Assembly: GCA_027605045.1 (NCBI GenBank)
Contig: JAQFWX010000008.1
Location: forward strand, 1,612,001-1,676,000
Direction: 5' to 3'
DNA from: Phallus indusiatus
Lineage: Eukaryota > Basidiomycota > Agaricomycetes > Phallales > Phallaceae
DNA: 64,000 nt
Made by a program: the position numbers and the translations under genes. The notes beneath the pieces were generated by a model, which worked only from the letters and a program-made list of their open reading frames with translations, did not search any database and was not told where the DNA came from. Below, one piece after another: positions 48,301 to 58,076 of the stretch; position 1 is the first letter of the stretch, and each line of letters opens with the position of its first letter.

Positions 48301-48457
48301 CACGGACATCGAGTTCCTAGTGCAATGGACGCTAGGCGATACGACCTGGGAGCCGTACGAACACTGCAAAGACTTGCAGGCATTGGATGAGTATCTCCAA
48401 TTACGCGGGGTTACCCAATTAGGGAAATTGCCGCGTCTCCGCACGACGCGTAAATGA
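45269..48457 (+). CDS. pol: pol: reverse transcriptase, RNase H, integrase, chromodomain
   Basis: Intact 1,062-codon frame; the real N-terminus is probably set by frameshifting from the protease frame. Reverse transcriptase: FDLRQQNDNTL, KIDLTEAYEQVRI and the catalytic box SYIDDVFVYS (about residue 195; YIDD in place of the commoner YLDD/YVDD). RNase H: LVTDGSKCGVGAYYG and THEHELIAVLEALNKW. Integrase: HH-CC zinc finger HEIVGHFGRY...CKSCGKCQ (about residues 628-670), then the DDE triad in GMDFIGPLP, SDRDTRF and GATERANRS. C-terminal chromodomain EWHVDELLAHRW...FLVQWTLGDTTWEPYEH (about 994-1045), expected to steer integration through chromatin marks. All key residues seen are present. Confidence 0.96.
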   Translation: MRTYPLREYWKEEYSDLFGPVPNRLPPFRDVNHHIPLIEPNKVIRYRLPKCPDALKPLLAEKIERYTQAGWWEPTVAQQAIPMLCLFKKALSGLRTVFDLRQQNDNTLKDVTPFPDQETIRQDVARHKYRSKIDLTEAYEQVRIAPEDVDKTTFSTIYGTFKSHVMQQGDCNAPSTFQRLMTHIFRDHIGRNIHSYIDDVFVYSMTIQQHQEHLEIAFSRLRKEQLYLSQKKVDLYSKRLECLGHIIDDDGIHPDMDKMDKIRDWRTPRTFNDVQKFLGLVQYVAAYLPGVATYTSPLSGCTHNNRQFEWTPALERCFNAIKALTKNAPVLKPINPDSDEPIWLVTDGSKCGVGAYYGQGASWQTCRPAGFMSKKFTPAQYNYRTHEHELIAVLEALNKWEDKLLGRKFTLVTDNEALKHFKTQPRMSPRQARWYEYLSRFDYETIHIKGETNTVADGLSRYFEDDLPNEIHPPENYVNIDVKLDPTGDQLPPERKSELRISAARRIKTRAKARVQQQTAEQASIEQRPASIEEVDTDDEDVLAVTAQHSGKTLKAKIEGFEGLADLIKSGYKDDTTLKKVLENPDAYKGFGMKNQLLYTKNQFSRDVVCIPHHIFYQGRKLVEIIISEAHEIVGHFGRYKTSQYIRQVYWWRTMAEDIDEYCKSCGKCQTNKDDNRHPSGLLKTLPIPNKPWESVGMDFIGPLPVSKGHDFLLVIIDRLTSMVRLMPTTTKLTAKSAAHLYFEGVVRHHGVPASIVSDRDTRFTAKFWKELQRLIGTKLLMSTSFHPQTDGATERANRSIGQVLRSIIDNDQKDWAERIPMAEFALNSSTSETTKFTPFELNYGYTPALGRQLNTDTKFNGVKQFALQAKWNLMAAHDAIIASRVKQTMHANTHRRDAPVYKEGDLVYLSTKNISLPKGRSSKLVPRYVGPYKVLSVKDNINVKLDLPDELKKRRINPIFHVDLVKPHIANDDDRFPRRESLTAYDFGQPDNAEWHVDELLAHRWTGSKDTDIEFLVQWTLGDTTWEPYEHCKDLQALDEYLQLRGVTQLGKLPRLRTTRK

Positions 48458-48596
48458 GGATCTGCAAGCAGATCTGCCCCGTGCCCCCGGCGGCACAACA
48501 GCCACGAGAAAATCCTACTCGGGCGCTACTCTGATACAAGAGTAAATAAATACTCTTTCTTACGACCCCGTCTCAGCCACCTGAGCACCGTCAACG

Positions 48597-50403
48597 ATGT
48601 CTGCAGAACCTTCACGACCTACCTCTTCATCTACGAAGCCCTCGACCCGCAAGGGACGATTTGACGATATCAAGCAAGCGTTGCTTGAAGCACAAAAAGA
48701 ATGGAGTATGGATTCCATGCCTGGCTGCGTAGCCATCACCCACGAAAGTGGGAAATGTACCCACTGCGATGAGTATATCTCGCACATTAGTACCGCCGCA
48801 AGCAAGCGTACCATTGTTCTTGACGAGAAAGACGTCAAAGAGTGCCTACTCGAGGCATTCCCGTTCCTGCAAAAAGAGTGGGATGATTTACGAAAGCGCC
48901 TTGAAGACGCTAACGACTACGCCGACCAGACCGTCCAAGAACTCAAGGACGTTGAGAGACGAGAGGACGACCTTCGAGATCGTATACGGGAACTCGAGGA
49001 CAAGTTGAAGCAAGCCCCACAGGCAGCATCGCCTGTGTCATCTAGGAAACGACCTCGGTCAGAGGCCAAGGGCCCCACGAATCATGGGCCCGTAGGATTC
49101 GACGCGTACGACGACGACGACGACGATGATCTAGACGACCACGATTGGGCGGACTCCTACAATGACGAGTCGGTACTCGACTCCAACGGTCAACCCGTTC
49201 CTCCCCACTCTGGGGATGATTTCGGCCTGATGGACAGGCTGGACCCTGAAGAGGAGTCATTATTGTCTCGGCGACAACTCGCTGAGAAAGTCCTCGCTGA
49301 GTTCCCAGGAACTCCCCGTATCTCCAACCAGGCCAAGTACCGCGATACGTGGCCCGCTTTATGCAAGGCCACGACCCCACAGCGTCTCGAGCAGGGAAAA
49401 CCCCTGTACCTGGGCCAGTTCCCGACCCACTCGCGTGGTACATGATGTGTCCACTGGATGACCCTCGTTCGTACTCCAGGGGAAGCAGATCTGGAAGAAA
49501 CCACCCATATTGGACACACCTCAAAAGGTTGCAATGCACGCGCGCATTAGACTTGCCTGGGACGTAGGCATGATGTTCATCAATAGAAAGAAGAAAGAGC
49601 GAGACTACGCTCGCCTCACTATCGGGGAGCGCCCTGAAGCTTTTCCATACCCAACAGAAGGGCAAATGGACCTGGAAACGGGTCGCCTCTATGAGACGTG
49701 GTATAAGGACCCCGCCTCCGTACCCTTTTATATAAGGGTTGAACCATCAGGATCGCTGAATATCAGCGATGTTGAAGTCGTAGCGTGGCTTCGAAAAATA
49801 TTCCCGAATCGGGAAACAAGGAAGACTGTATTCCCCATTGTAGCGGAGATATGTACCGAGCCTGGACTATCCACCTGGCTCAACGCCGCTGGCATCAACG
49901 CCGACAAGACGGTGAATAACTCCCCATCCATAATCGAAGGATGGCGTCGAGCATATACCCTGCCCCAGGGTAACATTCCCACCAAGGAAGAAGTTGTCGG
50001 GATGCTGCGATATAACTGTGTGAATACCCGACTAATCGAAACTCGATTAGGACCACTATTTGAGCGGTGGCGATCACACACTAACAGCAACACCATCGCC
50101 GTGAAGTGGCGAGAATCTCAACCCACCGTCTCGTCGCTGCTACCAGGGCGTCAGTATCGAAGACGACGTCGCAACAATCGTCGTGACGCCGCCCCTGCAG
50201 CTCCTATTGCTGGACCTTCGAAGGAGACTCCTTATGTGGAGTCCACCGCTAACTCGCCTCCCTCGGCGAAAGCACCACTCCCAGCAGAAATCGCTGAGAA
50301 AGAACTCGTGATCGACCCCGATCAATACGAGGTCCTGGATAGACCAGGAGCAGGCCCTCAAGGTGATATTGAGATGGCCATGGATTATACCGCGGACGAC
50401 TGA
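48597..50403 (+). pseudogene. extra ORF downstream of pol in the gypsy element (frameshifted, unknown function)
   Basis: Lies where an env gene would sit but has no signal peptide or transmembrane segment. The first part (48597-49445) starts MSAEPSRPTSSSTKPSTRKG, has a Cys/His cluster (CVAITHESGKCTHCDEYISH), a long coiled coil (EWDDLRKRLEDANDYADQTV onward), basic KRPRSE and a run of Asp. The last part (49510-50403) is open from IWKKPPILDTPQKVAMHARI with FINRKKKERDYARLTIGERP and VEVVAWLRKIF, an Arg-rich RRRRRNNRRD patch, and ends MAMDYTADD. Joining them needs two shifts, near 49,430 and 49,470. It was probably one protein of about 600 residues; coiled coil plus basic and acidic patches suggest a nucleic-acid or chaperone role, which is inference. 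Confidence 0.7.
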
Positions 50404-50447
50404 GACTCACTCGTCGTATCATGTATTGACTTGACGCTCAAGTCAGC

Positions 50448-50456
50448 GGGGGAGGA
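50448..50456 (+). other. polypurine tract of the gypsy element
   Basis: GGGGGAGGA immediately before the 3' LTR, the expected primer site for plus-strand DNA synthesis. Confidence 0.75.
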
Positions 50457-50720
50457 TGTAACGGTTCCGCTATGAGCAGCGGACTACTATTAACCATAGT
50501 ACATATTCGTATATACATACAATTGTATGCAGACGATCGTCGTCTGCACAAGTACCTAGTATTATGTAATGTACATAGGCGCCGTCACACCAGTAAATAC
50601 CGCGTAACGGTAAAGGCGCCGGCAGCCTTTCTTACCTGCACTTGCAAATATACAGCTTTACACTGTTTGTTGTGAGTTCGTAAGAACCGGGCTAATCGTA
50701 AACTGTAACGAAACGTTACA
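50457..50720 (+). repeat. 3' LTR of the gypsy element
   Basis: 264 bp, TGTAACG to CGTTACA, one base different from the 5' LTR (G at 50542). Confidence 0.95.
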
Positions 50721-51190
50721 TATATATTATCAACATTTTGAACCACTCGGTATGTTTCTCCTCCCTTTTCCTCAGTGGAAAAACACTTGCTAAAGAGAAT
50801 TTCACTGATAGTATAATATAGACGCTTTGAAAATAGTCGGAATATAGTACGTCTTTTTCATCCACTGAAATATTAATTCTTTATCTGTTCAAACTCTCAT
50901 GTATATAAAGTCTTGGTGTATCACTTCCCTCCTTAACAACATGTCGTCTCACACTGAATCTGCAATATCTTGGCCACTGCACCAGTTCTGTGACATCTGG
51001 GTACTGCGACACCGCAGGAGAATGCACGGACCGCAATCTATTTACGACCCGTCCTCCCCGATTCAGGTTCACGTCTGTAGACGTCGGTTCATGGTTGACC
51101 GGAGAACGTTGGGGGATGCTTGAAGGTGTTACCCTGGCGTCAACAATGGGCAACTCAGTGATAGGACATGCTACTAGTGAAACACCTCAT
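50721..51190 (+). repeat. array unit C, right part
   Basis: Continues the DUF6533 gene interrupted at 41623. It starts with the second copy of TATAT and resumes at the equivalent of about 35,201 in unit A. It runs directly into unit D. Confidence 0.85.
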
Positions 51191-52458
51191 TAGTGGCATA
51201 TCTCTGCATTGTTCGTTGCTAATTCAGTTCTCTTTATTGTGACTGCTTAGAATTGTTTTCGCCAAAGCTTTCAATGTTCCTAATCAGATTCAAACATACA
51301 TCTAATTATACCAAGCATCTGGGCCCGGGCTTATGGCCAAGAGCTGACGACGGACAAAATGTGAGATCGATAGAGATGCAATTCGTCATCGTATTCTGCT
51401 ATAGGCTTTTTATGTACGTCTGTTGCTCTACATATTAACACTCAAACCTGCGATGTTCCTCGTGGTCAAATGTAGCCTCCGAGTGTAGTCAAAGATGTAT
51501 GACGAACCTCCCATTGAACCTTTCAGCTCCTTTTCATTTCACCCAAGTATTAGCGGAGCTATAAAGGTGCTTCGCTTGCAAAATGACTCCTTGTTTTACT
51601 CCTCTCACCTAAATATTAGTCGTCATTGCATCATCCCTAGTAGGCTTGAAACTAAAGAAACGCGTTCTGAGGCTTTAATATATCGCTAAGGGAACTGCTT
51701 CTATCTCATTCCCCTTATGACAGTTGGGGCGTACGCTATGAATCACCCCAGCTGCAAGCACCACTTTATCCATCTACTAGTATACGAGTCATCGACAAAC
51801 TCTCATTATACATCATTCTTTGCCATGATACCGCCTCGACGTTCGCATCCTAGTACGGGGCAGAAAAGGGTATTCGTTAGCACGTTAGCCATGGAAATCG
51901 GTTTTCAGTTTTCTTGAACACGCAAAATCCTAATAGAAGAGGAGGCAAGACAATTTCCCCTGTATCGTAACGAGCTCCGGAAACTTCCCCGAACAAAGGA
52001 TGGTGAAGGAGGTGTCGTCGGTTAGAGAAAGCGGATCGTACGATTCTCCTTACGTCATAAACACTCAATCCACATGTAGTATTTTTCTCAAAATTTCAAC
52101 GTTTCAACTCTCTTCCTTGCCTACTACTTCGGTAACCTTTTTCTTCCCCATAATTTCATATACGAACATAGGAGCCCGCCACATTTCTGGCTGTCTTGAG
52201 TAAGCTTTTGTAGCCTTTCTTTGATTCATCGTTCGCGGATTTAAAATTTGTTATTAGTTGACAAAAGAGAACAATTCTGCGATCACTGATGTTTTCAAAA
52301 TTTTGCTTAATAAGTAAGAAAAACTTATATATCTGAGCCAGAGCTAAAGATAGTGCAACTACTTTTTGCAGCCGATCTTTCGTCTATTGATATGGGCCTT
52401 AGATTTATATCAAATACACTCGTCGACCATACTAAATGTGTATAGCCCCTACGAAAGG

Positions 52459-52466
52459 TATATAAA
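52459..52466 (+). promoter_or_regulatory. TATA box, DUF6533 copy D
   Basis: TATATAAA about 48 bp before the start codon at 52514. Confidence 0.65.
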
Positions 52467-52513
52467 CCCTCAATTTGGAAATGTATTCTCAAGTTTCTAG
52501 TCCTGTGTAAACT

Positions 52514-54240
52514 ATGTTGACCCTGTCAACATCCAATACCACGAATCCAGCATTCCAGCTAGAGTTGAGCGAAAACAAGTATGATCTTCTTCCTTCTGTA
52601 CTGCATTCTTTTCTTTTTTTGTTGATGGTGATTCATCAGTCGTTTGCTCTCTTATGCATGCGTTATAGGTTCCGTGCTATACGTTTACGACTATTGTGAG
52701 CTTCGCTGTTTGAATTTCGACCTTTAATTGAGGATTGAACTTCGAGATCTTAGCATTGACGTTGGACAGAGAAATCGAATTAATTTGGAAAAGAAAGTTC
52801 ACTTTACCAACATTGCTCTATATCTTCTTGCGCTATTCCACATTTTTCGTGATAATATTCTCAATAGGTAAGTAAATCATTCACTCTGCGCTTTACATTT
52901 AATTTGAGAATTTCGGTCAGGAACTTTTCTTCCTCATGAATATAAGGTACATGGTACTTTTTTGTCTTCTACTATAATAAAATAACTTGTTTGTAGCTTT
53001 CGTAAGTAGTTCAACTCTCGATACTACTGTATCGGAAGCCTAGTTAACAAGCCGTTAGATGCTCAGCGTTGATTGTCATTGCGGGAACGATAGCCCTCTG
53101 CATTCTGTTCAGTAAGCAATGACCGCCTTACTTATAGTACAAAGTAATCTGACTCATTAATTCACTTGAGCTATTGGTGGTGCGCCCTTATGAAGCTTAC
53201 GTGCAGCCTGAGGACAGCTGCTAAATATAGCTTTTCTATAGCTATCATATCCCTTCGAATCATAGCGTTATACAACCGCAATAAATGCATGATAGTTCTC
53301 TTGGCATCGCTGAATATATTGCAGATGATCCTCGTTATTTATAGTCAAGGTATTTTGGTTTCGGTCATCCTGTGTTTCAGATGATAGTACTAACAAAGAT
53401 AACCCGTCTTCCTTCTACTAGTCATCGGGGGTGACGTTAAGCTCATAAAAAATGAGAAATGTACGTAATGAATCACGTTCCTTGAATTCAAACTTTTCAT
53501 CAGCGATCCATGTCTATTCATAATTGATAGTCCAGTGCGAATTGGACAATAATATTATTTCGGCAGTTTACGGTAAAAGTTTTACTATTGAATGCTACTT
53601 GATTGATTTTCACCCCTTAATAGCAAAATTATTCTGGATTGCACTCGCTACCGAAACTTCTCTGCTCAGTTTGACTATGGGTCGGATATATTGGTTACGA
53701 CGGCGCATATCAACCGTACTACCACCTTTCCTTCAACTGATCGCACGAGATGGAATGATGTATTATGTTGTGACCTGTATTATATATATAATCAACATTT
53801 TGAATCACACCGTATGTTTCTCTCTTTTCCTCACTGGTGGAATTTGCTTTAGAAAATTTCACCGATAGTATAACGTAGACGCTTTGAAACTATTCGGAGT
53901 ATAGTACGTTTTTTCATTCACTCAAGTATCAATTCTTTAAATCTCATGTATATTAAGTCTTGGAGTATCACTTCTCGCTTTAACAACATGCCGTCTCACA
54001 CTGAACCTCCAATATCTTGGCCACTGCAGCGGATGTATGACATCTGGGTACTGCGACACCGCAGGACAACGGACAGACCGCGGTCTATTTACGACCCGTC
54101 CTTCCCGATTCAGGTTCACACCTGTGGATGTTGCTTCATGGTTGACTGGAGAACGTTGGGGGATGCTTGAAGGTGTTGTCCCGGCGCAGACAATGGGCAA
54201 TTCAGTGGTAGGACCTGTTACTAGTGAAACACCACATTAG
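52514..54240 (+). CDS. DUF6533 family membrane protein, copy D
   Basis: Start MLTLSTSNTTNPAFQLELSE, intron 1 from GTATGA, then RLLSYACVIGSVLYVYDY and the core LTLDREIELIWKRKFTLPTL. A normal GT-AG intron follows (where A has GC), then TFLPHEYK, the 5-nt CTTTC microexon, CSALIVIAGTIALCILF, a 9-nt microexon (CTATTGGTG), IISLRIIALYNRNK, WIALATETSLLSLTMGRIYW, RDGMMYYVVTCIIYIINILN, YNVDALKLFGVY, and the last exon GVSLLALTTCRLTLNLQYL...FTPVDVASWLTGERWG. It ends SVVGPVTSETPH with TAG at 54240. It looks intact and is the best reference for the array genes. Function unknown. Confidence 0.8.
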
Positions 54241-54432
54241 TGGCATATCTCTGTATTTTTCGTTGCTAATTATTCAGTTCTTTTTATTGTGACTGTTTAG
54301 AATTGTTTTCGTCGAAGCTTTCTATGGTCCTAATCAGATTCAAATATACATCTAATTATACCAAGCATTTAGTAGGCTCGAGCTTATCGCCAAAAGCTGA
54401 CGACGGACAAAACGTGAGATAGATATCGAGAT

Positions 54433-56417
54433 CATAGATGAGGTCACACGATATTAGAATTCGGAGGCCGGTGTCAAAATCGAGTCAGGACTCAGTACCA
54501 ATAAAAATTGCTGAATTGGTTAGTAAGTCCTCTCCGATCGGGTCAACTCCCGGAGTAAATTTGGAGGAACCATTTATCAAGAAAAGAATAAGACATTTTC
54601 AACATATGTAAACGGCTCTTGGAGACTATCTATTCAGACAGATCATTCGGAAGTCATTTGTTACCACCTGACAACCTAAGCAAATGCTAAACACATCTGG
54701 CATTGATCATTTCTTAAATGTACCGTCATAGACAAACAGGTTATACCATTAATCCAGAATTATCTACTATAGTAGTATAAATTCACTATTGAGCTATAGC
54801 TAGGTACGCGTTGCATGTTCTTGCTCCTTGACAAAACTTCATATTACCGCAAAATAAATGTCGTAGAAACGATTTATCCGCAATGATTCTCCGATTCAAG
54901 CTACCATGTAATATGTTGCACCGGTCTAGTTAGCTTAAGAAAGAAAGGAGAGCAGAAAAACTTTCTGAATTTGAATGCAATTTCGTGGAATTCAAAGTCA
55001 AACTTGAACTACTACTCAAAATTGTAGTATACTGAGTACTCAAGCAGATAATTCACACTAGCTTTTAGTAAGGAGCTACTCTCGAGTCTCGTTGGACTCT
55101 GGGTCTTAACTTCTCAGTCTCCGAATCGGAAAATGCTGAGCGAAATGTTCTTATATGCGTCTAGACTGGTCATTGGACCAATTGTTAGTTGTTTCTAGGC
55201 GCTTGGCGGGGTTGCTGTCGCTCCGCTCCAAAATGACGATGTCCTCCGCTTGCCGTCCTCTCCGTGTCATTCATTACCTTCTGTTCTCCAACTTCGATTG
55301 GAAATCAGAAGAACATCAGTTGAAATGATGCTTTTATCGCCTTGCCAGTTTACCATGTGAACATGTATCGACTTCCGTCACGAAGGTAGAGCTCTCTCCG
55401 ATGTGCAATCCCGATTCCCATTATCCCCGGAGCCCCCTCGTGCATTTTCCGATGTGTTGTTAAACACAGTAGATCATCGAAAAAAAGGAACGGAATGCAG
55501 CCAGAGCATTTATGGTTTTCCCGACTAACTCATAAGATAATTAGCCTAACGGGTTTCTCTAAATTGTTTTTTTCTCGACGGACACACCTTGTACTAAGAG
55601 TAGTAGCGATGTCTGCCTTGACGCACGGAATCAAATAAGCATCATTATGCAACGCTTATTTATTCATATACTTTATGCGTTGAGTTTGCAATACCGTTTT
55701 TTTTTTCAAAACGGCTACGTCTGTTGAATTGGGTATAATCTTACGCGTAATTCTCATTGATTCAGAGCTTTGACCATCAGATTTAGATTTAACGAAGATG
55801 AAGATATCGCTAGATCCGCATTTTGATTAGCCTTCAATAGGTAAAAGGAACAAGAAGTGCCAACATTTGGTCCTGATTTCTTACCCTCGAGGACTGTTCA
55901 TAAGTTTTTTTTTTTTTCAAGACTTACAAACTTCAAGTTCAACCGGAAAAGATGACCAAGCATTCGATCATAATTTCAAATTGGCCAGGAATAACTCACA
56001 TTTCTGGCTCTTGTGCATGATTGCTGTCAACCAATAATCGATAGGTCCTTGGCGTTCACATTGTAATAACATCAACAGCCGAACCTAATTCGGCCCGTGG
56101 CTAACGATTGCACAGCCCAGTGCCAGTTGAATGCTCTCAAACGAGATTACCCAGAGTTGATTACCATCTGTTTCCATTTTTTTGGTACTACACGCGAACT
56201 CGCCGAGTTTTTCCGCTTGTCAAAGTGGTCCTTGATTCGACAACTCTATTGGATTTACGTTTCGCTTCAGCCATTAGCCAGTCTTATGGGCAGAATATAA
56301 CCCGTGCCTTTGCAAGATATTTAAAGGGCTAGTTGACTTCAGATGGCTTTACGTTCTCTTTTTTCTTACAGTGTAAATTTTCTTCCGTCACCAAGTCTCT
56401 TCCTCCTTGCGTGAAGC
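54433..56417. other. intergenic region, nothing recognised
   Basis: About 2 kb of AT-rich sequence with homopolymer runs (55,700 and 55,905 regions) between unit D and the next DUF6533 gene. The frames at 56097-56332 are short and unrecognised. No repeat-unit similarity was spotted. Confidence 0.45.
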
Positions 56418-58076
56418 ATGGTCAGGATCTTAAGTATTCTCCATTTAACCGCTCAGTCAGAAGCAGCGTATTTGTATGTCCTTTTCTTTTCTTCTCTTTC
56501 ATTTTTCAATTTTCACCCATTAAAACAGTCGCTTGCTCTCTTATGCATGCACCATGTCTGCGGTGTTATATATTTATGATTATTGTACGCGCGCAAACAT
56601 TCTCGAAATCCGACAGTTGTAAAAAGAGACTCACGGATGAAACATTAGTATTGACCTTCAAGAGAGAGGTTGAATTAATTTGGAAGCGACGATTGACGCT
56701 TCCGACGTTGCTTTATATATTTCTGCGTTATTTGTCATTTTTCAATATGATTTTCTGGCCAGGCGAGTCTGATTCATAACGTTTTCATTTTACATTTACG
56801 TAACACTAACTTTCGGATATCCAGGTCCTTTCTTTCCTCCTACACCTGTGGTAAGCTTTTTTTCGCTATTATATATGTATCTTCATGTGCGTTTTTACAG
56901 GTGTCGTATGTTCTTTCCTTATTGATTGTGGTAACGTTCTGGATAAACGTTGAGTTTCAGTTGCCGGGCGTTAACTCTAATCGTAGGAATCACAAACTTT
57001 TGCATCATCTTTTGTGCGTTTAACCACAAAATATATCATATGAAACCAGCTTCTCATCACCTATAATATTTAGCCATCAGTGGTATGCGTCGTCAAAACT
57101 TATGTTTCTAGTTGAACCAATTCATCAAATTTGCTAGCTATAATGTCTCTCCGAGTTTTGGCGCTATACGATCGAACCAAATTCATGGCAATCGCTCTGG
57201 GTTGTCTCAATCTCGCTCAGATAACTGTGGCTGTTGCATTTTATGTTTTGCGCAAGAGGAATCAGGTTTTCTTAGCGGGAATAGAAGTTAGTACTGTCAA
57301 CGTGATCGATACTGAGAGGTGTGAGTATCAACTTTTTTCCTTCGCTGTCGATTTTACGCTGAAATGTATTCCATCAGTTTGCCATTTCTATAACAACTCA
57401 AACTTTGCCTCTTCGTCGGTGTTTTTATGTAAGTATATTTTTTTGTTTCATAGTATATAACTTTATAACGATTACTGATATAAATATTGAATCACCAGCA
57501 TGCGTGTGGTGGATTCCTCTTACAGTTGATACCATTCTCTTCTTTTGCACACTTGTTCAACTATATCGCCTCCGGAAGCGGATCAGCTCGCCTTCGCCTC
57601 TCCTTCAATTGATTAGGCGGGACGGGATCTTCTATTATATCGTGATCTGCGTCGTATACGTGCTCAACATTCTCAACCATTGTGTACGTTTCTCCTCCCG
57701 GTTCTTTCGTTGGTTCTACCCTCCAATAAGCGATATCTACTCATTGGCAGGTTAACGTCGATGTACTAAAATTAGCAGGACCAAAGTACGCTGAATATGC
57801 CTCAAATAAAGTCTTGAAATACTGAGCTCGATTCATTTATAACATAGTTTGGGAGTGGTACTTCCGGCCTCGACTGCTTGTAGGCTCACGTTGAACTTGC
57901 AAGATCTCTCGTCAGACTCAGACTCTCAAGCTGATTATGATCACTCGAGATATTACAGAGGGGAAACGGAAATGGGTATGTTCACTACCCTCTCCGGAAG
58001 GTTTACACCCGTGAATCCGGACGCTTGGTTGACTGGGGAGCGATGGGGTGAACCTAACTGCAAAGAGTCGAATTGA
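56418..58076 (+). CDS. DUF6533 family membrane protein, diverged copy E
   Basis: Start MVRILSILHLTAQSEAAYF. An intron from GTATGT joins to RLLSYACTMSAVLYIYDY and LLTFKREVELIWKRRLTLPT, the DUF6533 core. A GC-AG intron (56763-56824, donor GCGAGT) leads to PFFPPTPV, then a 5-nt microexon GTGTC (56901-56905), SCRALTLIVGITNFCIIF, a 9-nt microexon (57074-57082), IMSLRVLALYDRTKFMAIAL, WWIPLTVDTILFFCTLVQLY, RDGIFYYIVICVVYVLNILN, VNVDVLKLAGP, and a last exon GVVLPASTACRLTLNLQDL...FTPVNPDAWLTGERWGEP. Only the region around 57,300-57,480 is not fully resolved. The same architecture as the array copies, with clearly lower identity, makes it a paralogue that predates the array. Looks functional. Confidence 0.8.
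56763..56824 (+). other. GC-AG intron in DUF6533 copy E
   Basis: Donor GCGAGT, branch-like CACTAAC, acceptor ATCCAG, 62 bp. Same intron position as the GC-AG intron of copy A. Confidence 0.7.

Larger units (their letters stand above)
41624..50720 (+). mobile_element. full-length Ty3/gypsy LTR retrotransposon (chromodomain type)
   Basis: 9,097 bp bounded by two 264 bp LTRs and a 5-bp target duplication TATAT (41619-41623, 50721-50725). The gene order protease, reverse transcriptase, RNase H, integrase, chromodomain is that of Ty3/gypsy chromoviruses. The LTRs differ at one position (A at 41709, G at 50542), so insertion is recent. gag and a third ORF downstream of pol are frameshifted, while pol is intact. 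A purine run GGGGGAGGA (50448-50456) abuts the 3' LTR as polypurine tract. No obvious tRNA primer-binding site follows the 5' LTR. It lies within an exon of DUF6533 copy C, same orientation. Confidence 0.95.
39945..51193 (+). pseudogene. DUF6533 family gene copy C, broken by two retroelement insertions
   Basis: Starts MLSTSTFNTTN and is then cut by a solo LTR at 39979-40374 within exon 1. The rest of exon 1, the core (EIELIWKRKFTLPTLLYIFL), both microexons, IISLRIVALYNRNKCVIALL and WIPLAIETSLLSLTMYRVCW remain. A 9.1 kb Ty3/gypsy element (41624-50720) interrupts the next exon inside the YYVVICMIY segment. The remainder resumes at 50721 and the last exon (CRLTLNLQYL, SVDVGSWLTGERWGMLEG) ends with TAG at 51193. 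Apart from the insertions the coding parts look largely sound, so inactivation is recent. Confidence 0.85.
51191..54432 (+). repeat. array unit D
   Basis: The most complete unit: downstream flank of copy C, shared upstream region (from about 51,395), gene (52514-54240) and downstream flank to about 54,432 (AACGTGAGATAGATATCGAG), where similarity ends. No insertion inside it. Confidence 0.8.

Noticed and set aside
48597..50403. Third retrotransposon ORF as an env gene
   Set aside because: No signal peptide, transmembrane segment or fusion-like region; position alone is not enough.
52560..52700. Lost splice donor in copy D (GTC changed to ATC)
   Set aside because: The real donor is the GTATGA just before it, which joins in frame to RLLSYACV as in copy E.
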